DNA of 60,000 bases from Takakia lepidozioides (Eukaryota; Streptophyta; Takakiopsida; Takakiales; Takakiaceae), in the NCBI GenBank assembly GCA_030704615.1, contig CM060734.1, forward strand, positions 14,696,001 to 14,756,000. Reading direction: 5' to 3'. The notes under the pieces were generated by a model, which was given only the letters and a program-made list of their open reading frames with translations, made no database searches and was not told the DNA's origin. The translations under genes and the position numbers were made by a program. This document shows positions 1-11,439 of the stretch, in pieces (the stretch's first letter is position 1; each line of letters begins with the position of its first letter).

Positions 1-69
1 GCGCTCATCAGGAAAGGTAAAGGAAGTCCTGCACCTTGCTTCACTGGCAAGTTACTAGCACCGAACATG

Positions 70-748
70 AAAGAACCAAAACTGCAAGTTTTTTGGTTTT
101 GCCCCACAGATGTTTTGTCGTGTGTTGGAGGGACCGTGCCATCCTATTGCTTGGGAAAACCGGGTATACCTAACGTGTGGCCTGTGAAGGTTGGAACCAA
201 CCTTACACAAGAAGAGGTGGACAACTTGACCCTTGCAGGTTTTCGACTAGTCTCATCCTCCCAACGTTCCTGATCCGAACTTTCCTGTGGGACCACTTCC
301 AGTGGAACAACATATGCATCAAGGTGTTGTCCTTCCTGTGGGTAAGTATCCCACTACACGCTATGGGGTGCGCATTCGGCGTCGGGATCCGACTCCTCGA
401 CACTTGAGTCGCCAAGAGTCAGCGGAGACTCTTATTGCTGAGGTTCGTGGATTCAGAAACGTGCCTCAGCCAGGTTATGGGAGAATTTACCAGCTACAAA
501 CAGAGGGATCTACCAGAGCAGGATTGGTTTACAATGTATACATTGGTCAGTTTCCATCTTGTGATTGTCCCGACTTTGATGAGCTATCTGTCAAGAAGAA
601 AAAACAAACATATCTACCTTGTAAGCACATGTACTTCATGTACAACGTGCATCTAGGATGCGCCGGGGCTTATGAGATCCACCAACCTTCCCTTAGCCAG
701 TTAGAGGTTAGGGCTATGCTAAAGAAGGACCCTAGTTCAACTTCTTAG
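70..748 (+). pseudogene. C-terminal fragment of SWIM zinc-finger MULE-type transposase
   Basis: Two overlapping plus-strand frames encode parts of one protein tail. The first (to about 273) has VFWFCPTDVLSCVGG and NVWPVKVGTNLT. The second (287-748) has the SWIM-type zinc-binding pattern CDCPDF followed by LPCKH, then a short tail ending at a TAG near 748. The same order of blocks occurs in the transposase pseudogene at 31.5-32.3 kb (FWFCPDD, WPVKLGT, PGYGQIY, CTCPDF, VPCKH), so the two are diverged members of one family. SWIM domains commonly follow the DDE core in Mutator-like transposases. The frame changes near 275, and the catalytic part would lie to the left of the window. It may be a pseudogene or an exon-split gene end. 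Confidence 0.7.
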
Positions 749-837
749 TGACACATGAAATGCACAAAAAAGAACCTCTAACTTGTGCCGTTCATTTTCA
801 TGCATGTGACATGTAATTATCTTGTTACTACTTTATT

Positions 838-1033
838 CCAAACATGACACATAGCATTTAATTAGTACAAAGTTCCTATTTTGGTTAAAATGGAACTTGT
901 GTACCTGTCATACAAGTTTTCAAATTATAGAACTGCTTGGCATTACAAACAGACATGCAATGTGGTGGTTCCAAACATGACACATATGCATTTGTTAGTA
1001 CAAAAGTCCATATTTTGGTTAATATGAAACTGT
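838..1033. repeat. Short direct repeat in AT-rich spacer
   Basis: A block beginning CCAAACATGACACATA at 838 recurs at 971, with TTAGTACAAA and TATTTTGGTTAA following in both. Each unit is about 60 bp and they are offset by about 133 bp. The rest of 749-1355 is AT-rich with CATGCATAT-like stretches and no gene that I can see. Confidence 0.6.
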
Positions 1034-1354
1034 TTTCCTTGAATACAAGTTTGCAAACTATTACTTTGGCCAGGGATCTTGTATTCTCTTCAGTTTAAGG
1101 TGGTGCATTAGTTGGAGTTAGTGGTCACATGCATCTTTGACCATTGACTACTGATTTTGTTAGCTAAGATTTTTATTTTATTTTTTCTATATACATATGA
1201 TGTAACATTTGCATATGCAATAAATACGTCGTATTCTATGTTATATAACTCCACTGCATACAATCTACAATGTGTGCATACAAATTTGTCACATGCATAT
1301 ATAATAAGGGATTTTGTGCATGCATGCACGCAACCTGTGCATATGGAATAGCAA

Positions 1355-2100
1355 CCCCCGCGCAAACCCCTCTTCACCGTTTGAACAACTCTCTCTGCTA
1401 AGCCATCGGCCTCAGGATGATCCCCAAAAGTGGTGCCGTGGTCTATCAAGGCTTTATCACACAAAGCCTGAAACTCCCCCAAGAACTCTCTCCCTTGGTC
1501 CGTGAGTACCTCAGCTAGAGCACCAAATCGGCTAAGCACACGATCCAAGAATGCATACGCACCCCCTCACAAGCCTTGTCAGGCAATGGACCAACTCAAT
1601 CCACTTGGAGAAGTCTCCACCATCACCAACACATATCTGTGGTGGCGCATAGTCAGTGGCAACGGTCCTGCGAAGTCAAGACTCCACCTGTAGCCCAATC
1701 CCATGATTGGTAAAGGATGCAACTGTGGTGTAGGGGCGTTGAATGAAGCACGCACCCTGTCACACACCATGCACCTAGCCACGAACTGTTGCACCTCTGT
1801 ATGCATACCACGCCACCAATACTGCCCCTGCAGTAAACTGTGAGTGCGTCGCACTCCAAAATGCCCCAACTCCTCATGGGCATGCCGCACTAACCGTGCA
1901 CGCTGTGTGGGGTGAGGCACAATCCTCACCCGACCATCCTCCCACACTCAAAGTAGGTGTATCCCCTCCCACTTGAACCTCTTGGCTCGTTGCAGGATCC
2001 GATCCCTCTCCCTAGCAGTCACAGTGGCTGTCGTGTCTCCCGTGCGGAGGTAGTCCAACACAGCCGAATCCTCATGTATATCTCTGGCACCACCTGGCTC
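1355..2100 (-). pseudogene. Ty3/gypsy copy A integrase, C-terminally truncated
   Basis: The minus strand encodes the N-terminal zinc-binding module (HAHEELGHFGVRRTH, then CMVCD) and the DDE core. DFAGPLP carries the first Asp, LTDQGREF the second, and ADGLAERVVQTVK the Glu. A frame change lies near 1550-1580. Homology to copy B (47.3-48.5 kb) stops at about 1355, just after the catalytic Glu region, where unrelated AT-rich sequence begins. The DNA-binding C-terminus and the adjoining PHD module are therefore missing here. Unlike copy B, this copy keeps the second catalytic Asp (copy B has Asn) and the CxxC of the zinc module. Confidence 0.85.
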
Positions 2101-2138
2101 ATCACTAGCCTCAGGGTCCTCAGACACTCCGTCTATAG

Positions 2139-2826
2139 TCATCCCTGTGGTAGTCCAACCTGACCTCCCGATGCCAAGATACACAAAAATGCAGATGCGT
2201 GCCATCCCGGCACCATCGCCTCGTCCGTCTCACCATGCCACCGAGCTCCAGTGTCATCCTGCTGGCTCATGCATGGATTGCGACTCAATCCATCCGCATC
2301 CTGATTGACCAAACCTGGTCGATGCACAACCTGAAAGTCATACTCCTGGAGTATGAGTGCCCACCGTGCAAGCTTCCCCGTAAGCTTGTCTGACTCCATC
2401 AACCACTTGAGTGGCTGGTGATCCGTGACAAGGGTGAAAAGATTGTCGTATAGATAACACCTGAAGTGTGTCACGGCCCACACTGCAGCTAAGCACTCTC
2501 CCTCATATGAGCTGTACTTAGCCTCTGCAGCGTTGTTCGAGCGGCTAGCATAAGCCACTACGAACTCTCTTCCCTCATCATCCACCTGTGTGAGCACCGC
2601 TCCAAGCCCCAGCATGCTCCAATCCGTATGCAGCTGAAAGGGACGCCCCCCTGATAGGTCGTCTCAGGATAGGTGCCGAGGTCAACCTCGCCTTGAGCTC
2701 TTGAAAAGCTCGTTCCTGCTCATCTTCCCACTGCCACTCCTGGTCCACCTTGGTCAGCTTGGTTAGAGCCTTTGCAATGGTACTAAATCCCTTGACAAAC
2801 CGTCTATAATAGTTTGCCAACCCCAT
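2139..2826 (-). pseudogene. Ty3/gypsy copy A RT connection and RNase H
   Basis: The minus strand shows LANYYRRFVKGFSTIAKAL, the conserved gypsy segment just after the RT palm. An RNase H domain follows with LGAVLTQ, VAYASRS, the E in SSYEGECLAAVWA and TDHQPLKWL, ending at DADGLSRNP before the spacer to integrase. The two parts lie in different frames, with a shift near 2620-2660. Copy B lacks this region almost entirely; only the final VVHRxGLVN segment remains there. Confidence 0.85.
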
Positions 2827-3810
2827 GAAAGCTCAAACTCACCTCACATCCGTGGGGCGTGTGCAATGGCCTCTACCTTAGTCTGCTGTACCCCCAATCC
2901 TCCAAGATATATCATGTGACCCAGATACTCAATCTGGTTGTGGAAAAACTTGCACTTCCCCGGATGCAACTTCAATCCGTGCGCTCTCAAGCGCTCCAAT
3001 ACCACCTGAAGTGTCTCTCATGCTCCTCCATCGTAACACTAAAGATGATGTGTCATCTATGTAGCACCGAGCAAAGTCCACCCCTGCTAGAATCCTATCC
3101 ATGACTCTCTGAAACTCTGCAGGAGCATTCTTAAGCCCAAATGGTAAGAACCGCCACTGATATAGGCAATCCTTGCCGTGCTCATTGATCCCCCAGAATG
3201 CCGTCTTCTGCTTGTCCGCCTCCTTAATTGGCAACTGGTGATATCCGGATCGTAAATCCAAAGTGCTAAAGGCCTTAGCATGCCCGATGGCATCAAAGAT
3301 CTCCTCTGGTGTTGGCATGGCATACTTATCGGACTTGGTCTGACGATTTACAAGCCAGTAATCACCGCACATACGTCTCTCCGTCCAATTGCCATAGACA
3401 TCCTCTTTGGCTGGCATCACTATGGCTGAAGCATACTCTCCACCAGAGAGCTCCACCAAACCTGTCTCCCAGAGATCTTGAGTCCTCATCTGAATCAAAG
3501 ACCTCTCCATGTCACTGTATCTATAGGGTCCCTGAAAGATTGGTGTGTCAGTGGCCAACTCAATACGGATCTCTTGACCTTCAGTGCTCCCAAGTCCTTC
3601 AAACTGAAGGCAAAGCAATTCCTGTAAGCCCTCAGGAACCACCGTATACGTCGTCTCTCTCCTTCGGTGACAATGGGTCCAATGTCAGGCTCCCAATTGT
3701 CCTCCGTAACTGCAACCTTAAGTCCAGTGGGCTTAGAGGTAGAGGACGCGTCCAGTGGTTGCTATGTTGCAACCTCTTGAGCAGTACTCCCTGCCTGCTC
3801 AGTCAATGAC
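2827..3810 (-). pseudogene. Ty3/gypsy copy A reverse transcriptase
   Basis: The minus strand encodes a recognisable Ty3/gypsy RT: DLRSGYHQLPIKEADKQKT (fingers/palm), FLPFGLKNAPAEFQRVMD, and the catalytic box YIDD in ARCYIDDT. A short pre-RT linker with RIRWFLRAYRNCFA links it to the methyltransferase upstream. A frame change directly after YIDDT disrupts the reading frame, so the product is not functional as it stands. This shows that the complete family had RT between the methyltransferase and integrase. Confidence 0.88.
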
Positions 3811-3929
3811 AATGCCTCATCCTGCCCCATCATCTCATCCTTGAGGACCTCCTCAACCGAGAAGAATCCCCACCTCATCCATCACAGCCGCCTTGGCTGC
3901 CAACTCCCTCTGACCTCGAGCACCTCCCA

Positions 3930-5050
3930 CGTGTGCCATGGATGCATGCATCCCGTGGTCCTCACATGCTCGCCCCCACTCACTGCCTGTACCGTCTCGG
4001 TAGGCAGAGAGACCATTGAGGGAAGTGTACTCCGCACTCTGCGTTGCTAAGCCAGAGCCAAGCTGATAATCCAGGTCAAGCAATTGAGATCCATTGCTTG
4101 CCCCAACACTTGACGACGTGATCCTCAGAAAGAGACGACACCGCCGTGGTACCAGTGGTAAAACCCATTGCCCGCTCACGCTCGTCAGCATTAGGCTCCA
4201 CTAACTACTGCAACTGAGCATCCCACACGAACCAGGTCCACTATCCCGGAAAGCATGCGATCCTGGGAAGCTGAGCAGTGTAGGTAATGCTGCTCTTGGT
4301 TGAACCACCTTGTTGACCACTGCCAAAGGCGAACGGTCATCGTGTCTCACACGCTGAGACTGCCTCCCTGTGTCCAGAATGTTATCCACTGTGAGATGTG
4401 CTCGGCCGCTGCAACCCCATCAAATGCACGCTTGAGCAGTGCGGGTGGCATCAGTAGTCCACCATAGCCGGGACGAGGAGCCCGACCCCACTGTAGCTGC
4501 ATCTAGCAACACTGCTGACCCAAGCCACGACCGGACTTGATGCACACTGGCCATCACCCTGGCCCGATAATTGCCCATCAGTGGCACAAGATGTATGCTA
4601 GAGATACAGCTTGATGAAGCTGCAAGTGGCGCAAAACCCGCACCATCTCCCAAACAGACCCGACCTCGAGTCTCGCATCCATTGCCATGCCCGGCTGATG
4701 AATGCCCTTGGCAGGGCCACCTGCCACTACCATATCAATGGAGCCAACCCGCTCCAAATCCTGCGCCCCCAGCAACGAAATGTCTGCTGGCAAGGCCTGC
4801 TGATATCCACGAATTGCAGACACCGACAACAACTCAGGGTACCGCTGCACCAACAAGCAACATGGTGAAGTGAAACGCGTCGTTCATCTCATCCCTCTCC
4901 ACATACAGGTAACGCCAAACTCGTACACCTGCCTGTAACACAGCAGCCAATCCGGTGCTGATCCCGCCTAACAAGTCCAGAAGACAAATGCCTTCATCCG
5001 GATACTGCCACACAATAGGTGTGGTGTCCAATGGAGGCAACTGAGGTGGT
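3930..5050 (-). pseudogene. C5 cytosine-DNA methyltransferase domain in gypsy copy A
   Basis: On the minus strand the motif I region reads ICLLDLLGGISTGLAAVL (about 4940-4990). The VDLVVAG strand and the PCQ region follow near 4710, then motif VI (YIL, interrupted), a RLWW motif VIII-like segment near 4460, and an ALPTLLSFPGSHAFRDSG segment. Relative to copy B, one base is missing in the GWPCQGHS codons near 4713. The translation becomes GGPAKGIH, which destroys the catalytic Cys loop. Further frame changes occur near 4580 and 4200. The domain lies between protease and RT exactly as in copy B, so it is an inherited part of the element. The family assignment is firm; activity in this copy is excluded by the frameshift. 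Confidence 0.88.
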
Positions 5051-5343
5051 CCTGGTGCAATCCCCGCCTCTCCTCCTCTCCGGATGGTACAAAAGCCTCC
5101 ACCCAGGCTGGTTGCACCCGTCGATCAGCATCCCTGGGCAATCCTTGCTCGTGCCCCACAATGGAGTCTGAGCAACCATGGTAGGCAACTCCGCCATCCT
5201 ACATGTCCCGCTCTCCCAGAAGGTTGTCATCCTCTGAATGCTCGTTGCCCTCAAGCACTCTCTAGGCCAACTCACTGCCGCTGTGATGCTGCTAGTGTCG
5301 GCCATCTTGCCTCGCTGGGCAACCGCAACTCCTCCTATGAACG

Positions 5344-5960
5344 TCACAGGGAGCTGCTCACGCCGGCCCTCCCCTGACTGCCATCAGGCCCATAGGAAGC
5401 TGACTCCTCCCAAAAATCCAGGGTGAAGCCCATGGGGTACAACACTGCCCCACCAACCAGGACATCGTATGAGACCGCGTCTGTCACAATGGCCTTGGCT
5501 CGCATCACTGAGCCATATGTAGGGTGATCCGGCCGTAGTCTGATAGCCAACTCACGTCGTGTCATGCCCCGAGCTTGCTCCGATCCTCCCAGAGACGTCT
5601 GTATCTGGAAAAGGACAAGGCTCCATATCCGCCTCCGTGAGGCCCAAGCGTGCAATAGCAGCTCTGCCCCGCATCAGTGGCTGAGCTCCCGAGTCCCACA
5701 AGACCCGCAGTGGCCGTACCTCTTGCCTGCCGGTCCACTTCAAACAGAAAATGCCATCCTGGTTGTCTAACATGACAACTCCAGGTGTCACCATGGCGCG
5801 CTCAATGGCTGGCCTAGCTGGCAGCTCATCAACCTGGCAGCTGCAGCTTGCCATGGTGCCGCCGTGGCAGTCTTGACCCTCAAATCCGAGGATCCCTCCG
5901 GCACTACACCTCCCAGTATCTCCGCAGAAGATGAAGTAACCTCCCACTCTCACAGAGTGT
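5344..5960 (-). pseudogene. Ty3/gypsy copy A aspartic protease region
   Basis: The minus strand has LRVLWDSGAQPLMRGRAAI, a retropepsin-like active-site loop (DSG) with the hydrophobic strand before it, and ITDAVSYDVLVGGAVLYP-like sequence downstream (written here approximately; TDAVSYDVLVGGAVLYPMG is seen). The two parts lie in different frames around 5560-5650. Copy B carries the same segment in one frame interrupted by TAG codons. The following 300 bases up to the methyltransferase encode a linker without recognisable motifs. Confidence 0.75.
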
Positions 5961-6330
5961 AGCTGCCAGTCTGAACACCTCAGCTGGTCTTACCCTCCGG
6001 CGTCCAATCATGGTAGCCGAGAACAATGGAGCTTGGCACACAGATGTGGCCGCTCCTAGCAGCACACTAGCTGCCGTAGCCCTTGGCGACACTAGGTAGT
6101 GGTGCTACCCGTGTAGCTCTCCCAATGGCATAGTAACCTCCGCCTCGGTTAACAGTCGGCGAGAACTAGGTGTCCATGGATGGCGTCAACACTGTCTCCG
6201 CCAATGTGAATGACTGAGGAAGCCTAGCCTGACGGCTTGCCTCCCCGCTGTGTATCCAACTCCCACCCTCACTGCACCTCGTGGCTCAGGAACTCGTGCT
6301 GCTCCTCGAGTCACGGCTGCAGCAGCTCCA
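5961..6330 (-). other. Gag-protease linker of gypsy copy A
   Basis: This stretch aligns with the 44.3-44.8 kb part of copy B. It encodes a low-complexity Ala/Thr/Pro-rich linker (for example SVLLGAATSVCQAPLFS) in broken frames. No domain is recognisable. Confidence 0.6.
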
Positions 6331-7465
6331 CCTGCACTAGTGAGTGCTTCTCCACACATGAATCCATGCCTCCCATATCTCCTCCCTCAGGAGCAGGAGG
6401 TGGACCATGTGGCTTAGAGCCGGTACCACCTGAGCTGTAGCCATGGCAGCGAGCCTCTGCTCTAGCTGCTGAAGCGGTTGGCCATGCTTGGTCAACACCT
6501 TGACCTCCGCGTCCTTGGCCATGTTGAGCTTGCCCTTGGCCTTCACCTCATGGCTGGCCACCTCGTCCTCTCTGGGCTGCTCCACCTTGCCCCCAGCCAC
6601 CATTGTTCCCTGGGAACTGGCCTAGGCGCAACTCAGGATATAAACCATAACACTGGGCCTCTCCATGCCCGTGCTGCCACAATGCCCACACTGCAACTGT
6701 GGCATGGAGGTGCATGTGCCGGCCCTTTGCCTCCCTCTGGGCAATCCTCTTGACATGGGTCCTCCACATGTCCAGCACACCACATCCGCCCGTTGTTGGC
6801 CAGCCAAATGAAAGACCCCCCATCTGAGGTCCCCTAAACGAGGTCCTCTCTGCCCTTCCCTGAGCTTCACCTGAGCCCTTTTGCCTTGACACGTTGAGTA
6901 GTGGTTGGCTAGGAGCACCACTACCCCATGGTGTCTCCTTATCAAAATCCCACCGTGACCACTCGTTCCTCCAACATGTTGAGCTCTATCCGCTCTGCCA
7001 GCAAAAACACATTTGCTAAGGTGGGTTGGGCCGCTTGTAGGAGAGTTGCATACCGCACCCTTCTCCTCAGCTCCTTGTCCAATATCCCATACAGAATTGG
7101 ACTCGCTGAGCTTCCGTAACCCTTGGGTTACATTTATCAAGCGCCTCATGCGAGTGAAAGCCTTCCTCACTCTCGGTCGGCTTCCGTTGGAACTCTTTGC
7201 AGCTCCGCAACTTCTCTGTCCTCACCCCTTGGTAGTTCCCTCTCAACTCTTCGAAGAACTCCACAACAGGGTTGAAGGCAGGCACGGTGCTAGTGCTGGT
7301 GCGGTAATGGCTTTGGGTGGACGTCGTAGCTACTGTACCACCAGTCCCACTGCTACTTGCTGAAGCTGCGGTGCAGGCGGCAAGGTGTAGCCACTGGCCT
7401 CGTGGCTCTAGTGCCCCTAGTGATGGAGACATAGTCGGGTGACCAGTACATCCTCACCCTCGATA
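6331..7465 (-). pseudogene. Ty3/gypsy copy A gag with zinc knuckles
   Basis: The minus strand encodes FNPVVEFFEELRGNYQGV and FQRKPTES, then (frame-shifted) TRMRRLINVTQG, a retrotransposon gag capsid signature. VVCWTCGGP and LQCGHCGSTG follow, corresponding to two CCHC knuckles in copy B. At least three frame changes are present. Homology to copy B gag ends abruptly near 7465, where the sequence switches to the plus-strand PHD/3' end of the same family. Gag would package the element RNA. Confidence 0.8.
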
Positions 7466-7622
7466 CTGCAGGTTTTGAGGTGCTGCTCTGTGGGTCTGCC
7501 AAAGGGGCAGCCCCATGCTGGTTGTGATCGATGCTCAAGGGGTTGGCATATGGGATGCTTGACACCACCTCTTGGAAGGTTCCTAACGGAGATTGGTTGT
7601 GTCCACACTGCTTGGGATAGTT
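7466..7622 (+). pseudogene. PHD finger of the gypsy family, copy A (inverted relative to its body)
   Basis: Plus-strand sequence encodes CDRCSRGWHMGCLTPPL, and after a one-base frame change NGDWLCPHCLG followed by TAG. This is the C-terminal two thirds of a Cys4-His-Cys3 PHD finger and is nearly identical to copy B at 48.57-48.72 kb. Here the first Cys of the second pair is present (CDRC), whereas copy B has YDRC. It lies on the strand opposite to the gag-integrase body to its left, so the element has been rearranged at about 7465. Confidence 0.8.
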
Positions 7623-7871
7623 GCAGTGGACATGACTGGAGGCAGCTAACGACATGGGAGGCCAAGCTCATAGGATTCAATACATGAGATCCCAAGGCTC
7701 AAGTTCACAGGTTGCAAGACGCGACTAACGATGGGGCAACTCTTGCACCCGGCCTCTTGATCTATCGAGTTTGAGTGTTCGGGATAGTGTGGAGGACTTA
7801 GTGAGGCTATGGTCACTATCACATCTTGTGGCTACCTGGACTTAGAGGGCCTAAGCACCAGCTAGGGGGCG

Positions 7872-8057
7872 ATTGTGTGGACTAGTGACTGCCATATGTG
7901 GGCAACATAGTGGCACCTAGTGACTGAATAGTTGTAGCCTAGTGGTTGGCTAGTGGTTGACTAGTGGTGGACTAGTGTATACTAGTATGTGGTGTGCACA
8001 TGTATTGTGTGGTTTGGACAGCGATATAGTTGTGTAGCGATATGTATGCGCACGACA
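7872..8057 (+). repeat. CTAGTGG-rich block preceding the copy A LTR
   Basis: This block begins after a purine-rich stretch (GCTAGGGGGCGATTG) and ends in GCGCACGACA. The same block recurs at 8375-8558, so the 3' end has the form X-Y-X, with Y starting TGTCAAG. The same order occurs at the 3' end of copy B. Confidence 0.7.
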
Positions 8058-8059
8058 GC

Positions 8060-8558
8060 TGTCAAGTTTTTACCACTAGTGTGAACTAGCTAGGAAATAG
8101 CTAGCTTTTACTATTGACATTTGGGATTGGCCCAAGTGTCAATCCCAGGGGTCAGGTAGATTTAGGCCTGGAGTGGTTATCTTCACGGCAAGCGCGGAAG
8201 GCTCATCTTTCTCGAGTTGAGCCTCACCGCGCCTAGCTATGGCGCCGTAGTGTGGATTCCCATGGCGTTGGGTGCACTTGGCTTGACTTTTATTTGAGTG
8301 ATGAGGTTATATATGCATGAGTTTATGCTTCAGATTTGTGAGCTCGTGCTTGTATTCTCTTCTTTATCATTGTGTGGACTAGTGACTGCCATAGTGGGGC
8401 AGCATAGTGGCGCCTAGTGACTGACTAGTTGTAGCCTAGTGTTGGACTAGTGGCTGGACTAGTGGTGGACTAGTGGTATACTAGTGTTGTGGTGTGCACA
8501 TGTGTTGTGTGGTTTTGGACATCGATGTAGTTGTGTAGCGATATGTATGCGCACGACA
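8060..8558 (+). repeat. LTR of gypsy family, copy A
   Basis: The unit runs from TGTCAAG to CACGACA (TG...CA ends) and aligns over its length with 49313-49819 and, for its first 300 bases, with 40346-40650. It holds a stem-loop TTGACATTTGGG / CCCAAGTGTCAA and a TAGCTAG-GAAA-TAGCTAG motif. No 5' LTR partner for copy A is visible in the window. Confidence 0.75.
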
Positions 8559-8589
8559 ATATGCTTAATGACAACATATGCAATGTACG

Positions 8590-9410
8590 TACAAAAATTG
8601 GGAGTGAACCCATTGATGATCTATTTGATTACCTGCATGGTGCGAAAGTGTTTTCAAAGATAGACTGAGGAGTTGATACCATCAGATCCGGGTCCAGGAC
8701 TCTGATGTATACAAAACAGCTTTTAGAACAAGGTTTGGGCATTATGAATTTATGGTAATGCCTTTTGGACTCAGCCACGTTCATGTGTCTGATGAATTCT
8801 TTGTTCAAGAAGTACTTGGGAAAGTTTGTGCTGGTCTTCATGGACGATAATTATTTTTTTATTCAAAGTTACCAAGTCCGAAGAGCACAAAGAACATTTG
8901 CGAAGCGTCTGACAAATCTTAAGAGAGAATAGCTCATGTGTGAATTCTTCATCTCTCAAATGGAGTATTTGTGTTACATAGTGTCGCAAGATGGCATTAA
9001 GGTAGATCCCAAAAAGATAAAGACTGTGGCTGAATGGCCACTACCGAAAGACAGGACCAATGTGAGGGCATTCCTAGGACTTGTAAGCTTTTATAGAAGG
9101 TTTATAAAGGCATTTTCTAGGATTGCAGCCCCTCTTACTAGCCCGTTGAAAGGTTCAGGAGCAATCAATTGGACCCCAGATTGTGATGAGAGCTTTGAAA
9201 AGCTCAAAGATGTCTTGACTCCTGTGTTGAGGTTGATGGATTATAAGAAAGAAGGCCTAGTACTTTGCACAGATGCAAGTGACTAAGAACTGTGTTAATG
9301 CAAGAGGGTCATGTGATTGCTTATGAATCAAGGAAACTGAGCCCAGCAGAGCAGAATTACCCGGTACATGAGAAAGAGTTGCTAGCCATTATTCACGCCA
9401 AATCTACTTA
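8590..9410 (+). pseudogene. Degenerate Ty3/gypsy RT-RNase H fragment (second family)
   Basis: In broken plus-strand frames one reads IDDLFDYLHGAKVFSKID, then [24 protein letters not shown] (RT catalytic box region), and from 8936 a longer frame with LGLVSFYRRFIKAFSRIAA and LVLCTDASD (start of RNase H). The frame stops at 9286, and RNase H-like residues continue in pieces to about 9410. It abuts the copy A LTR directly. The sequence differs clearly from the methyltransferase-bearing family. Confidence 0.85.
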
Positions 9411-9419
9411 CTGGGGAGA

Positions 9420-11200
9420 GACCAGTACGTGTAGGGGACATCTAGCTTGACGTTGTAGAGCTCATTGAATTCGGTCTGACTTTGACCGTAGGCTGATGTT
9501 GTACTTGAGGAAACAAGTGGTGGAGAAAAATGACACTGGTGGTGGTGTCGAGCGACAATACAAGCTTACTGGAAGGGACATATTCTCATACGTGGCAGAT
9601 TCAAAACTTCAAGTTCATAGCTATTATATGGCAGTTCGTTAATCTTGATATAGAATGATTCAATCAGTCTTAATATCGTGTAGCTTGTGCCTGTATAGTT
9701 CTAGCAGCAGCTAAGAACTGAGGACGGCTACTTAGCACATGCAATGCCCATGCCGCTTCATACTTAATTCCTGATCTACCCATCAACATTACAAATTTGG
9801 AGACATCCTGAGTCTAGAGAGCTTTCGACTGAACGCAAACAGAGGTTGATGTAAGTGTGTAGGACCTTTGGGTGGTGTGTGCAGATGGTACTCCACAACT
9901 GGAATGTCGAGATGTGCGAGAAGATTATGAAGAACTGCTACTAGGCACTACCTGAGACGGGCAAGGTTACCATGCGGAGTCATTGTTGCCCGCCTCCAGC
10001 TTTGAAAATGGTAAACTAACACAGAACACAATTTTCATGGACCTGGGCATGCTGGCCAGCCTGCAACCTGGAAGCAGAGAGCGATCCGAGGAGGAATATC
10101 TGGACATTGCCTTGGCCGTTGGATTCTCCCTACTCGAGGTGGCCTCCCTAGTCTCTTTGCGGACTCTGTTATGGAGTTATTTAAATCTTGAACACCCCCT
10201 TAAGAGCATCCCAAAATCCAGACCTTCAAAAAAAAAAAAAAAAAAAACCTTCAACTTCACATGTATAAGAAGATTGATATTTGAACTGTCTATTAGGGGT
10301 TACACTGCTAAAGGTTGCGAAGAGAATAGTATAGAGAAGGCATCCGGAAAATCTAGAAAAGGCTTACACAGCCTAGAAGCACAAAGTGCGACCCGTCAGA
10401 GAGGTTAAGTCGTTTGACAATCATCAGGTCATATATATGAAATGCCAGTATTTAAGAAACTCTTCTTAAGCTTCCACAAAATATGAACAGGATGGTTGTG
10501 ACTATACTAAATTTCAGTTAACCCCTTGTCGAGGAATGCGATGTTCCTCGTGCCAAGCCTAGAGCATTGAAGAGGTTGGAGCACATGTGAGAGATCATTG
10601 GAGGTGGTCTTCATGAAGAAAGGAGATTGTGGCTCAAGGCATGTATAGCAACTTCAACCATGCATGTTAGCATGTGACAAGACAAGGAAGGGGAAGGTGA
10701 AGCTCATGTAATCATTCCCTTTTGGCTTAAGTTTTGTGGTGGATGGTTGATCAAGCAAGTGATGCTTATGTGGAGCATGCTCTTTAGGGCTTATGACTTC
10801 AAGTTTGAGAAGATGAGCTCTTGAATAGAGGTGTGGATACACATTATTGTGAATGAAGACAACACCTAGGTCAAGAGATGGAAGTGTGTGTGACTAGCCC
10901 ATGCAAGGGAAAAGCACATGAAGATGGCATACAAAATTCAAATTGAAGCAAGGCTTGGCGCTTGTCATTGGGCACCATAGCTTGCTATGAGTTCCAAGGA
11001 GATCAAGATGAACTTGTCAATTTGTAATGAATGCATTTCAAGGTAAGACAATGCAATCTTGCATGCATGTCAGGGGGAAAGATACCATGAAGAAGGTGTT
11101 TCTCACCATCACATGAACCCCTTAAGCCTTGGGGTAGAAGCATGGATCAGGAGCAATAATGTTTATGGTGTTTCTTACTATACTCTACAAACCCTAGTCT
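9420..11200. other. Spacer without a recognisable gene
   Basis: I see no convincing coding region. An open frame at 9983-10408 includes a poly-A tract near 10229 and has no recognisable motif. The remainder is mixed unique-looking sequence. Confidence 0.5.
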
Positions 11201-11217
11201 CCATACACTTCAAGAAA

Positions 11218-11390
11218 CTGTGTATGGGCTCCCTCTTACAGTTTTGTGAACAGTGTATGGGCCCCCTCTGCCCAACATACAGTTTTTTGACCAGTGTATG
11301 GGCCCCCTCTGCCCAACATACATTTTTGTGAACAGTGTATGGGCTCCCTCTGCCCCACCATACATTTTTTGGAACAGTGTATGGATACAA
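11218..11390. repeat. Minisatellite with about 41-bp units
   Basis: The core GTGTATGGGCYCCCTCT occurs at about 11220, 11253, 11294, 11335 and, incompletely, 11378. Spacings are 33, 41, 41 and 43 bp, and the units are joined by CATACAGTTTTTTGA-like linkers. The pattern CAGTGTATGG...CATACA resembles a decayed version of the palindromic satellite at 37-40 kb, but the similarity is weak. Confidence 0.75.
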
Positions 11391-11439
11391 ATGCAGAGAC
11401 TTTGCCTACCATATGTTTTCATTAAAAGTGTATGACATC

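Noticed and set aside
4571-4873. Plus-strand frames over the copy A methyltransferase
   Set aside because: Shadows of the minus-strand methyltransferase; the motifs are found only on the minus strand.
9983-10408. 141-codon frame with a possible N-terminal domain
   Set aside because: It runs through a poly-A tract giving a Lys run and has no recognisable motif or neighbour context.
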